Positions 1-5,536 are shown, numbered from the stretch's first letter. The stretch: DNA of 8,571 nt from an uncultured Clostridia bacterium (GCA_947624755.1 CANQLQ010000072.1:1-8571), one strand, 5' to 3'. The notes: generated by a model from the sequence alone, not told the origin. Numbers and translations: made by a program.

Positions 1-71
1 TAAAAAGGGAAAACGCGGTCTGTGCCTCAGGATAAAGCCTGTTGTAAAGGCTTTGAGCGCGCTTCCTTAAT
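1..71. repeat. Partial palindromic repeat with TTAAGGAAGC-type end (copy 1, cut by window edge)
   Basis: Seen in sequence: the right end, read on the minus strand, is TTAAGGAAGCGCG, the same terminus as the elements near 2944-3079 and 4338-4426. Inside it is a perfect 7-bp stem (AAAGCCT at 34-40, AGGCTTT at 48-54) with a 7-nt loop. The left edge (AAGGGAAAACGCG) is a degenerate inverted match to the right end, so the stretch could fold as one imperfect hairpin about 70 nt long. Inference: this is a third, diverged member of the same interspersed family. The left boundary cannot be fixed because the window starts here. Confidence 0.45.
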
Positions 72-92
72 ATTTCTACTTTTATTATTTAT

Positions 93-141
93 AAAAGCAC
101 CAAACCCCCGGACTGTCAAAATCCGAGGGTTCAGCGCTTTT
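93..141. terminator. Bidirectional terminator-like hairpin
   Basis: The two arms pair as AAAAGC (93-98) with GCTTTT (136-141), AACCC (103-107) with GGGTT (127-131), and CGGA (109-112) with TCCG (122-125), around a 9-nt loop. A TTTT run closes the stem on both strands, so it could stop transcription of the minus-strand surface-protein gene as well as of any plus-strand gene lying to the left of the window. The U-tract is short (four), so efficiency is uncertain. Confidence 0.6.
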
Positions 142-153
142 AATAAGGAGAAT

Positions 154-224
154 GAATTTGTTTTAAACCAGGATTAAAAAAGTAGGTTTTTGAAAAATAG
201 TAGTAGGTTTTGTGAATTTGTTTT
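154..224. repeat. Short direct repeats in the 3' flank of the surface-protein gene
   Basis: Two interleaved pairs of direct repeats are visible: GAATTTGTTTT at 154-164 and 214-224, and AGTAGGTTTT at 181-190 and 202-211. They lie between the terminator hairpin and the end of the minus-strand gene. No function can be assigned; slippage or duplication in AT-rich DNA is the simplest explanation. Confidence 0.5.
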
Positions 225-248
225 GCCGATAATTCTAAGTTGTACCAG

Positions 249-278
249 TTAATAAAATAATCTTCTTTATTTTATTAA
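249..278 (-). terminator. AT-only perfect inverted repeat over the stop codon
   Basis: A perfect 12-bp inverted repeat (TTAATAAAATAA at 249-260, TTATTTTATTAA at 267-278) with a 6-nt loop includes the TAA stop codon of the surface-protein gene. It has no G or C in the stem and no following U-tract, so it is a weak terminator at best. It may serve as a 3'-end stabilising structure upstream of the GC-containing hairpin at 93-141. Confidence 0.35.
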
Positions 279-2179
279 GTGCGATTTCCTATTTGACGGA
301 AGAAATCTGAAATTTTAGTAATGATAGATCTTACACTTGCAACAATATTGCTGATCAGGTTAATGAACCAGGAATCACTGTTTCCTTCAAAAAGACCACC
401 AAACAAGTCGTCAATGTCAAAACCGCCGTCATCATCGCCGCCAACATTTTCCTGCTGATACTGTGCTTCTATGATAAGGTCACAGTCAGGCATTGTAAAT
501 GTTATTTCATTAGCCATGAGATCTGCAATACCAAGGTCAACGATACTGCCGTTCTTATCGGTAATTTTCCAACCGCGGAACAGCTCGCCGCCGAGGGTTG
601 AAAGTTCAACGGTGTCGCCTAATACAGCAGAATCAATACCGCGGTTATTACCGTTAACTTTTATGCTAACACTCGTACTGTTGCTGCTGCTGAAATAAGT
701 AAGGCTTCTTTTGATCTTTGCTGTTACAACTGTTTCAAAATCATCCATCATATATGGGTCGTTTTCAACACGATTATAAACAACTTTTATTGTGTAATCG
801 CCGGTTGCGGGAATTGGATATTCAACAGTCCACTCGTTATTAGCGCCTACAATCTTAACATCGTCACCGACAAGTTTTCCGTCAACATAAACGTCAAATG
901 AACCATTAACCTTGTGGCTTGCTCTGCCGCTGATTATGCCGTCTCTACTCCAATAAGCAGTTGTTGTAATAACAACAGGCTCAATCGTAAGAATAATGTC
1001 AGCTTCTGTTGCGTTGTAGTTGCTTTGTCCGCTGTTATTGGGAGAAAGTCGAACCGTATACGTATTTGTACCTACCGGAATGACATCACCCGTTTCGTAA
1101 CCTACGAATGTGATACGGGGTTTATCAACATATGACATACTGCTATAATCTTTAATATAAGAATTAATAGCAACACCAAGAGCGCCATTGCTTAAGTTAG
1201 AAATAAAGGTTGTTCCATAGGGCATAGTTATTTCGGGAACGACTACTTCACCGTTTTCGTCAACTAATTCGTAGCTGCCTTTAGTAACTGTTACTGTTGC
1301 AACACCTTCACATGTAGTATATTTTTCAAGATCATTGGGTGTGAAAATTACTTGAACTGCACTATATACACCAACAGAAGAAGGTTTGCCGGTAGATTTA
1401 CAGCTAAATGTACCGCTTACTTCAACGTCACCCGCCATAACTTTGCCGCCTTCAAACTTAACATCTGCCCATGACTGACCGTAGGAAATGGTTGCTGTAG
1501 GTGATTCAACAATTTGTGTAGCCTCTACACCGCTATCAACTTCAACATAAACCATTCTTGTCATAGGTTCATAATTACCGGCACCCATTAGTTTTGCTTC
1601 ATATTCACCACTTTCATTAACAATTGTATCGGGATTAACCCATGACCAATATGCATCATTGGGGTGTGAATCTGTATCAACATAAGGATTTTTAACCTGT
1701 CCCCCGGATATTTTTACTGTGGAAAGCGTTGCTCCTTTTACAATTTTAGAAGCTGCAACAGGAGGATTATTTTCATCAACAAATACTAACTGTACACTCT
1801 GAATATTAAAAGTTACAGGACTTCTGTTCTTTTTTATTGTTGAATATGCATTAGTATCATCGGGTACGAATAATAAATCTGCTTTTACATTAGTCGAACC
1901 AGCTGGAACTTTATCAGGATTAACAAATTCAAAATGACCAGCTACCTGATTACCTTCAGCATCCAACACAACCTCATCATCATTAATTGTAAGACCTTCA
2001 GATACACTCATAGGATAATACATCGCACCATTAGGATGTTTATATGAAAGAGTCGGCCAAGTCTGCACATTAGCTTCTGTAAGAGTCTCAGCTGCCAATA
2101 CCAATGGTACTGAAAGTATTATAAAAATGAAGGACAAAAAAAGCGAAAATACTTTCTTTAGAACATTATGGGTTTGCAA
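275..2179 (-). CDS. Secreted modular Ig-like / InlB-repeat surface protein
   Basis: A 634-residue protein of unknown specific function, probably exported and surface-associated. Start choice: the TTG at 2179-2177 is preceded by GGAGG with 7 nt spacing and gives a classic signal peptide (N-terminal Lys pair, hydrophobic 10-28, cleavage near A29/A30). The open frame extends 24 codons further upstream, but that extension would bury the signal peptide. Mature protein: roughly four MBG/YDG-like beta modules (about 41-127, 140-214, 222-299, 302-400), recognisable by ends such as FTPNDLEKYTTCEGVATVTV; an Ig-like module (about 402-489); an InlB-B-repeat-like module (about 490-576) with the FRGW (534-537) and ITFTMPDCDLII signature; an acidic Gly/Asp linker (about 579-605); and a C-terminal amphipathic helical tail (603-634). 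No LPXTG, dockerin or SLH motif is seen, so the attachment mode is unclear. It is monocistronic. Family assignments are from motif recognition only. Confidence 0.85.
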   Translation of the reverse strand: MQTHNVLKKVFSLFLSFIFIILSVPLVLAAETLTEANVQTWPTLSYKHPNGAMYYPMSVSEGLTINDDEVVLDAEGNQVAGHFEFVNPDKVPAGSTNVKADLLFVPDDTNAYSTIKKNRSPVTFNIQSVQLVFVDENNPPVAASKIVKGATLSTVKISGGQVKNPYVDTDSHPNDAYWSWVNPDTIVNESGEYEAKLMGAGNYEPMTRMVYVEVDSGVEATQIVESPTATISYGQSWADVKFEGGKVMAGDVEVSGTFSCKSTGKPSSVGVYSAVQVIFTPNDLEKYTTCEGVATVTVTKGSYELVDENGEVVVPEITMPYGTTFISNLSNGALGVAINSYIKDYSSMSYVDKPRITFVGYETGDVIPVGTNTYTVRLSPNNSGQSNYNATEADIILTIEPVVITTTAYWSRDGIISGRASHKVNGSFDVYVDGKLVGDDVKIVGANNEWTVEYPIPATGDYTIKVVYNRVENDPYMMDDFETVVTAKIKRSLTYFSSSNSTSVSIKVNGNNRGIDSAVLGDTVELSTLGGELFRGWKITDKNGSIVDLGIADLMANEITFTMPDCDLIIEAQYQQENVGGDDDGGFDIDDLFGGLFEGNSDSWFINLISNIVASVRSIITKISDFFRQIGNRT

Positions 2180-2212
2180 TCTTATTCCTCCAATCATAAC
2201 ATAATACACTTT

Positions 2213-2248
2213 CCTGAAAATTAAAATTCTTGCAATAACATTTTCAGG
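2213..2248 (-). promoter_or_regulatory. Dyad in the leader of the surface-protein gene
   Basis: A perfect 9-bp inverted repeat (CCTGAAAAT at 2213-2221, ATTTTCAGG at 2240-2248) with an 18-nt centre lies 33-69 bp upstream of the TTG start. It may be a repressor operator or, if transcribed, a leader hairpin ending about 20 nt before the ribosome binding site. I could not identify a convincing -35/-10 pair around it; TATTAT-like sequences occur between the dyad and the ribosome binding site. Confidence 0.4.
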
Positions 2249-2251
2249 CAA

Positions 2252-2456
2252 GCTACTTTATTTGTTTATATGCTAAAAAAGGTGTGTAAGACTTTATTTT
2301 AGCTATTTCGTCTAAATCTAAATAAGTAGGACTATTTCTAAATTAAGATACAGATCAAACAGATTTAATATCAAATCACACCTTAAGTCATTTTTTATAT
2401 AAATCCGCAGATCCGTCTGTATAAATCTTTGGCAGCACTCCTTTCAATAGTTTATT
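2252..2456. other. AT-rich gene-free stretch
   Basis: No supported gene. Seen: an 8-bp inverted repeat (AAGGTGTG at 2279-2286, CACACCTT at 2377-2384) enclosing about 90 bp, and an 8-bp direct repeat TATAAATC (2398-2405, 2420-2427) around a small CAGA/TCTG dyad. On the minus strand a GAAAGGAG ribosome-binding-like sequence (about 2438-2445) is followed by a 16-codon frame (2438-2388, GTG start) that reads LPKIYTDGSADLYKK. This could be a gene remnant (see findings) but is too short to call. Confidence 0.3.
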
Positions 2457-2526
2457 AAATTAAACTGTACAGTTTTATATGAAATTAAACTGTACAAAAT
2501 GAAAAATCATCAGTACCGTTTAATTT
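2457..2526. promoter_or_regulatory. Operator-like repeat cluster
   Basis: AAATTAAACTGTACA occurs twice as perfect 15-bp direct repeats (2457-2471 and 2482-2496, 25 bp apart), and a 13/15 copy lies in opposite orientation at 2512-2526. The first copy is part of a perfect 14-bp palindrome, AAACTGTACAGTTT (2462-2475), the shape expected for a dimeric HTH repressor of the TetR or MarR kind. On the minus strand a GAAAGGAG motif follows, as if this once controlled a minus-strand gene. No regulator gene adjoins it in the window except padR at 3111, whose own promoter lies 400 bp away. The repeats are seen; the operator role is inferred. Confidence 0.5.
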
Positions 2527-2537
2527 TATATACAAGT

Positions 2538-2660
2538 TTAAATTTGTCCTTCGGCGGTAGTATCATCGGAGCCTGCAGATGCAGGCTCCGATGAACCGCA
2601 AGAAGAAAAAATGAAAACACAAAAAGCTAATATTAAATCGGAAATATTTTTTATAATCAA
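2538..2660 (-). pseudogene. Probable lipoprotein N-terminal remnant
   Basis: The minus frame from a TTG at 2660 encodes about 40 residues: a short basic start, a hydrophobic stretch (LILAFCVFIF) and a lipobox-like FSSC followed by GSSEPASAGSDDTTAEG, then a stop. This is what the first 40 residues of a clostridial solute-binding lipoprotein look like: signal peptide II, then a Ser/Asp/Thr-rich linker. No mature domain follows, and the ribosome binding site is poor (GGGG only 2 nt from the TTG). The likely reading is a truncated remnant of an ABC-type substrate-binding protein gene; a chance frame or a genuine small lipopeptide cannot be excluded. The linker codons coincide with a perfect palindrome. 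Confidence 0.3.
2554..2599. repeat. Perfect 15-bp palindrome with outer arms
   Basis: TCATCGGAGCCTGCA (2563-2577) and TGCAGGCTCCGATGA (2580-2594) are perfect reverse complements separated by only 2 nt. After a 4-nt bulge on one side the pairing resumes with GCGGT (2554-2558) and ACCGC (2595-2599). GC-rich in an AT-rich surrounding. There is no U-tract on either strand, so it is not a standard terminator. It resembles a REP-like palindromic unit; it lies inside the reading frame of the lipoprotein remnant. Confidence 0.7.
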
Positions 2661-2886
2661 TACCCCGTTTTCACTTTCAATGCAGAATCTTTTTCCGCAT
2701 TCAAATTGGGTTTGTATTCTATTAATATTCGACAATCTTTTCCTTTTTTCGTTAATACTATATCACAAAGAATATATTTTGTCAAGCATATATTTACAAA
2801 AAAAGTATTTACTTCAAATAATATTTTTGTTACAATTAATTTGGAAGAATAAATCTATGTTGGATTTAATATTATTTCGGACTTAT

Positions 2887-2917
2887 TTGCATTTTTTTGC
2901 GGTTTTATGCTATAATT
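2887..2917 (+). promoter_or_regulatory. Extended -10 promoter of the padR operon
   Basis: TATAAT at 2912-2917 is preceded by TATGC, giving a full TRTGN extended -10 element. A weak -35 match, TTGCAT (2887-2892), sits 19 bp upstream, a spacing tolerated by extended -10 promoters. Transcription would start near 2924 and give padR a leader of about 187 nt that contains the whole palindromic element at 2944-3079. As is usual for PadR repressors, autoregulation here is expected but no PadR-type operator (such as ATGT-N8-ACAT) is clear. Confidence 0.6.
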
Positions 2918-2943
2918 ACACTATTAACCCAAAGGCGCTCTAA

Positions 2944-3079
2944 TTAAGGAACCACTGAATAAATCACGCCAGCCGGCTGAACGCGCATCTTGCACCGATA
3001 TTTTCCGTCGCTTTTGACAATCTGACAAAAAATTCGGCGGCGCAATCTGCACGTTCAATTTATTCAGCGCTTCCTTAAT
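2944..3079. repeat. Long palindromic element (copy 2, MITE-like) in padR leader
   Basis: Terminal inverted repeats of 22 bp (2943-2964 and 3058-3079) match at 20 positions; core sequence ATTAAGGAAGCGCTGAATAA. The interior continues the palindrome: 2978-3009 pairs with 3024-3057 (TGAACGCGCATCTTGCACCG against its counterpart) around a 14-nt loop, with a 13-bp insertion (2965-2977) on the left arm. Outside the right end a second degenerate unit follows (3079-3092), so the end seems built from tandem 15-bp units TTAAGGAAGCKCTGA. No reading frame inside. It has the look of a non-autonomous miniature inverted-repeat element; as RNA it would form a long hairpin just before the padR ribosome binding site. 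Confidence 0.75.
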
Positions 3080-3110
3080 CAGGGTTTCCTTAGGAAAAAG
3101 GGGTGATGAA

Positions 3111-3455
3111 TTGAGTCAAAATCAGGAAAATTTTAAACGCGGCTGCACCGAGCTTCTTGCTCTTTATCTTCTTGAAAAAGAGGATTTGTACGGCTATCAG
3201 ATAACTCAACTTATGGAAGAAAAAAGCGGAGGACGTTTTACTATGTTGGAAGGCACACTATATTTAATATTGTATAAGTTAGTTGATGCGGGGTATCTTT
3301 CAACATACACAAAGCTTGTCGGAAAAAGGCGAACCCGTAAATACTACCATCTTGAGGATTTAGGCAGAGAATATCTTAAACAGGTCTTGCACGAATATGA
3401 TGAAATCAGTTTGGGAATTTCTTTAATTCTCGACCGAAAGGGGGAAGAATCTTGA
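3111..3455 (+). CDS. PadR-family winged-helix transcriptional regulator
   Basis: A 114-residue dimeric winged-HTH repressor, a usual length for the small PadR (PadR-s1/LmrR-like) class. Visible hallmarks: N-terminal helices (TELLALYLLEKEDLYGYQI, 13-31), recognition-helix motif MLEGTLYLILYKLVDAGYL (45-63), the wing with RRTRKYYHLEDLG (73-85), then a C-terminal dimerisation helix. Start: TTG at 3111, 5 nt after AAAGGGGTGA-type Shine-Dalgarno sequence; the nearby ATG at 3106 is out of frame and stops at once. Its stop codon overlaps the start of the next gene (TTGA), so the two are translationally coupled. PadR genes paired with HAAS-domain membrane proteins are a common Firmicute arrangement; the inducer is unknown. 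Confidence 0.93.
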   Translation: MSQNQENFKRGCTELLALYLLEKEDLYGYQITQLMEEKSGGRFTMLEGTLYLILYKLVDAGYLSTYTKLVGKRRTRKYYHLEDLGREYLKQVLHEYDEISLGISLILDRKGEES

Positions 3456-3868
3456 CTTCGATAGAAAAAGAAACGCAAAAGTATATCTCCGACGTCAGTT
3501 CCAAGCTTCTTTGTTCGTCAAAAAAGAAAAAGGAACTCGTCGAAGATATACGCAGAGCTGTTCTTGATTTTGTTGAAAACAGCGGCATAAAAGATATTTC
3601 GGATGTCTGCAAACACTTCGGCACACCGGAGGAACTTGCAAAAGCTTATATGAGCGAACTTGATCCGAAACAGATAAAAAAGAAGGTTAATATTCGCAGA
3701 GCTGTGACAATAGCATTAGTTGTTACAATTGCAATATTGGTCATAGGTCTTACGATTGAATTAATCGACGCCCACAGAACAGGTATGGGATATTTTTCGG
3801 AAAAAATTCTTACAAATAAAAATTCATCAGAATATATAGTTACAGATAAAAGCATAGGAGATTTTTAA
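3452..3868 (+). CDS. HAAS-type (DUF1700-like) single-pass membrane protein
   Basis: A 138-residue protein. The cytoplasmic part (1-70) is a helical HAAS-like domain: an N-terminal helix, a lysine-rich loop (24-27), a conserved acidic helix ELVEDIRRAVLDFVEN (28-43), and the diagnostic FGTPEELAKAY (56-66). A basic stretch (73-83) leads into one transmembrane helix (84-105), followed by a short outside tail of about 33 residues, so topology is probably N-in. TTG start at 3452 overlaps the padR stop (TTGA). HAAS-domain proteins are encoded next to PadR regulators and are thought to act with them in membrane-linked signalling; the mechanism is not established. The closing residues are followed after 1 nt by the next gene's ATG, and GGAG inside this gene's end serves as that gene's ribosome binding site. 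Confidence 0.82.
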   Translation: MTSIEKETQKYISDVSSKLLCSSKKKKELVEDIRRAVLDFVENSGIKDISDVCKHFGTPEELAKAYMSELDPKQIKKKVNIRRAVTIALVVTIAILVIGLTIELIDAHRTGMGYFSEKILTNKNSSEYIVTDKSIGDF

Positions 3869-3869
3869 A

Positions 3870-4334
3870 ATGAAAAGATTTTTATACATAACATTAGTTT
3901 CATTCATATTATTAGGATCAACATTTGATTCATCAGCAATAGCATATTCTTCTAATAGAACAATTGAATATCTTGAAGACGGTTATTATATAGAAACAAT
4001 AATTCTAAATGATAGCGATTTCTCTATTTGTGCTACAAATTCTAAATCTGCAAAAAAAACAGTTACTTTCTACGACTCAGCAGATGTAGCACAGTGGTCT
4101 ATAACAATAAATGGAACATTTTCATATAATGGAAGCTCTGCAACTTGTACTTCCGCTAGCATTTCTCATACTATATTAGATTCAGCATGGAAAATAGCAT
4201 CTGAAACTGCAACAAAATCAGGAAATAAAGCAATAGGTAATGCGCAGGCGAAACGATATTTCTTAGGAATTTGCACTAGAACCATTGAAAAATCCGTCAC
4301 CCTCTCGTGCAGTTCAACCGGTGTTCTTTCTTAA
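3870..4334 (+). CDS. Small secreted four-cysteine protein of unknown function
   Basis: 154 residues. Signal peptide 1-25 (MKRF start, hydrophobic 5-16, AIA cleavage site at 23-25) leaves a mature protein of about 129 residues rich in Ser, Thr and Ile, probably a beta-sandwich: alternating stretches such as TVTFYDSADVAQWSITINGT (64-83), TSASISHTI and EKSVTLSCSSTG. Four cysteines, C54, C93, C135 and C147, would allow two disulfides. It appears to belong to a clostridial family of small exported proteins with a conserved Y-N-G-S-S-A-T-C-T core and a V-T-L-S-C-S end; I recall such proteins beside PadR/HAAS genes but cannot confirm an accession. ATG 9 nt after GGAG. Being last in the operon, it is probably the effector or sensed product of the PadR/HAAS pair; this is inference. 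Confidence 0.85.
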   Translation: MKRFLYITLVSFILLGSTFDSSAIAYSSNRTIEYLEDGYYIETIILNDSDFSICATNSKSAKKTVTFYDSADVAQWSITINGTFSYNGSSATCTSASISHTILDSAWKIASETATKSGNKAIGNAQAKRYFLGICTRTIEKSVTLSCSSTGVLS

Positions 4335-4337
4335 AAG

Positions 4338-4426
4338 TTAAGGAAGCTCTAATTAAATCTAATGCTCAGATTTATTAGCAAGATAAGTATTAAGCCTTAT
4401 GCGTGATTTAATCAGAGCTTCCTTAA
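4338..4426. repeat. Palindromic element (copy 3) directly after the padR operon
   Basis: An 89-bp element with 21-bp terminal inverted repeats matching at 20 positions (4338-4358, core TTAAGGAAGCTCTAATTAAA, against 4406-4426). It begins 3 nt after the stop codon of the secreted-protein gene. Its right end read on the minus strand matches the left end of the element at 2944 over 26 bp with 3 differences, including the shared inner AAATCACGC, so both belong to one family. The interior (TTTATTAGCAAG-type, AT-rich) differs from copy 2. It could also act as the 3'-end hairpin of the operon transcript. Confidence 0.7.
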
Positions 4427-4554
4427 ATCTTATCAAGTATCGCTTACTCCCTAATTCCTGCAAGACCTCAAGGGATAAATCATCTGTCTGCCCGATTTAC
4501 GCAAAAGGGTTACGTTTCGTACTTTCACCAAAAAGCATTGAAATGCCCGTAATA

Positions 4555-4587
4555 CAAAAAAGAGCACCTCACACGAGATGCTCTTTA
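4555..4587 (-). terminator. Intrinsic terminator of the rpsB-tsf operon
   Basis: On the minus strand AAAGAGCA (4586-4579), one G-U pair, then CTC form a 12-bp stem with GAG and TGCTCTTT (4566-4559) around a 4-nt loop, followed directly by a run of T (4561-4556 read as A on the plus strand). It lies 26 nt after the tsf stop codon, exactly where a rho-independent terminator is expected. Confidence 0.88.
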
Positions 4588-4612
4588 AGTTTAGGATTAA
4601 TTAAGGAATTAT

Positions 4613-5536
4613 TTATTTAATCATGCTTGCAATTTCTGCAGCAAAGTTTTCTTCTTTCTTTTCAATGCCTTCACCCTTTGCGAAACGAGTGAAGCCTGCA
4701 AGCTTGATTTGTGCGCCGATTGCTTTTGCTGTGTTTTCAACATACTTTGCAACATTGATGTCGCTGTCTTTAACGAAGGCCTGGTCAACAAGGCAGTTTT
4801 CTTTGTAGTACTTGCCGATTTTGCCTTCAACTATTTTAGCGAGAACCTGTTCGGGCTTGTTGGCCATTTTCGGGTCTTCCTTCATCTGAGCGATAAGGAT
4901 TTCTTTTTCGTGTGCAAGAACTTCGGCAGGAACCGAAGCTGCGTCAAGATATGACGGACTCATAGCTGCAACCTGCATTGCCACGTCTTTACCCATTGTG
5001 ATAAAGTCAGCATTGTTAACGTCAACATCGGTGTCAAACTCAACCATAACGCCAACAGAACCGCCTGCGTGAATGTATGTTTCAACAGCTCCTTCTTTTC
5101 TTACGAAACGGCGGACTTTCATATTTTCACGAATCTTGAGGAAAAGTTCCTGAACTGCTTCTTCAACGGTTACGCTGCCGCCGGAAATTGTTTCTTTGAG
5201 AAGTGCGTCAACATCAGCGGGGTTCTTTTCCGCAACCGTTTTTGCAATAAGATTTGCAAGAGCAACAAATTCAGGGTTTTTGCCAACGAAGTCTGTTTCG
5301 CAGTTAACTTCAACAAGAACGCCGATTTTGTTTGCTTTGTCGTTATATGCAACAACTACACCTTCAGCAGCAACACGGCTTGCCTTCTTTGCGGAAGAAG
5401 CAAGTCCTCTTTCTCGAAGGATATCAATTGCCTTATCCATATCACCGTCGGTTTCAACGAGTGCTTTCTTACATTCCATCATGCCTACGCCTGTTTTTTC
5501 GCGAAGAGCCTGTACATCTTTAGCAGTAAATGCCAT
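4613..5536 (-). CDS. tsf: Translation elongation factor Ts (EF-Ts)
   Basis: Guanine-nucleotide exchange factor that releases GDP from EF-Tu in the cytoplasm. 307 residues, the normal bacterial length. N-terminal UBA-like domain (5-45) with the first signature LREKTGVGMMECKKALVE (11-28), then the core with EVNCETDFVGKN (76-87), whose TDFV contacts the EF-Tu G domain in the known complex, then the C-terminal subdomain containing HEKEILIAQMKEDPKMANKP. Start: ATG at 5536, 8 nt after AGGAGG; the frame stays open upstream into the repeat-bearing spacer but without a start supported by a ribosome binding site. It follows rpsB by 191 bp, the conserved rpsB-tsf gene pair, and is presumably co-transcribed from the rpsB promoter. 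Confidence 0.98.
   Translation of the reverse strand: MAFTAKDVQALREKTGVGMMECKKALVETDGDMDKAIDILRERGLASSAKKASRVAAEGVVVAYNDKANKIGVLVEVNCETDFVGKNPEFVALANLIAKTVAEKNPADVDALLKETISGGSVTVEEAVQELFLKIRENMKVRRFVRKEGAVETYIHAGGSVGVMVEFDTDVDVNNADFITMGKDVAMQVAAMSPSYLDAASVPAEVLAHEKEILIAQMKEDPKMANKPEQVLAKIVEGKIGKYYKENCLVDQAFVKDSDINVAKYVENTAKAIGAQIKLAGFTRFAKGEGIEKKEENFAAEIASMIK

Noticed and set aside
2563..2594. Perfect palindrome as an intrinsic terminator
   Set aside because: Neither strand has a U-tract after the stem; the plus-strand side is A-rich and the minus-strand side is mixed sequence.
2611..2943. Plus-strand frame of 110 codons in the AT-rich region before padR
   Set aside because: Composition is dominated by Ile, Leu, Phe and Tyr as expected of random AT-rich DNA, there is no real ribosome binding site, and it runs through the padR promoter into the palindromic element.
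2944..3079. Possible riboswitch or T-box in the padR leader
   Set aside because: The structure is explained by terminal and internal inverted repeats shared with other copies in the window; I saw no conserved aptamer or T-box sequence.
4427..4554. Possible gene remnant between the repeat element and the tsf terminator
   Set aside because: A minus frame reads about 18 protein-like residues (TDDLSLEVLQELGSKRYL) but is bounded by stops and shows no recognisable family; too weak to annotate.
4399..4620. Plus-strand frame of 73 codons after the padR operon
   Set aside because: It begins inside the repeat element, crosses the tsf terminator and ends at the tsf stop region; no ribosome binding site and no recognisable protein features.
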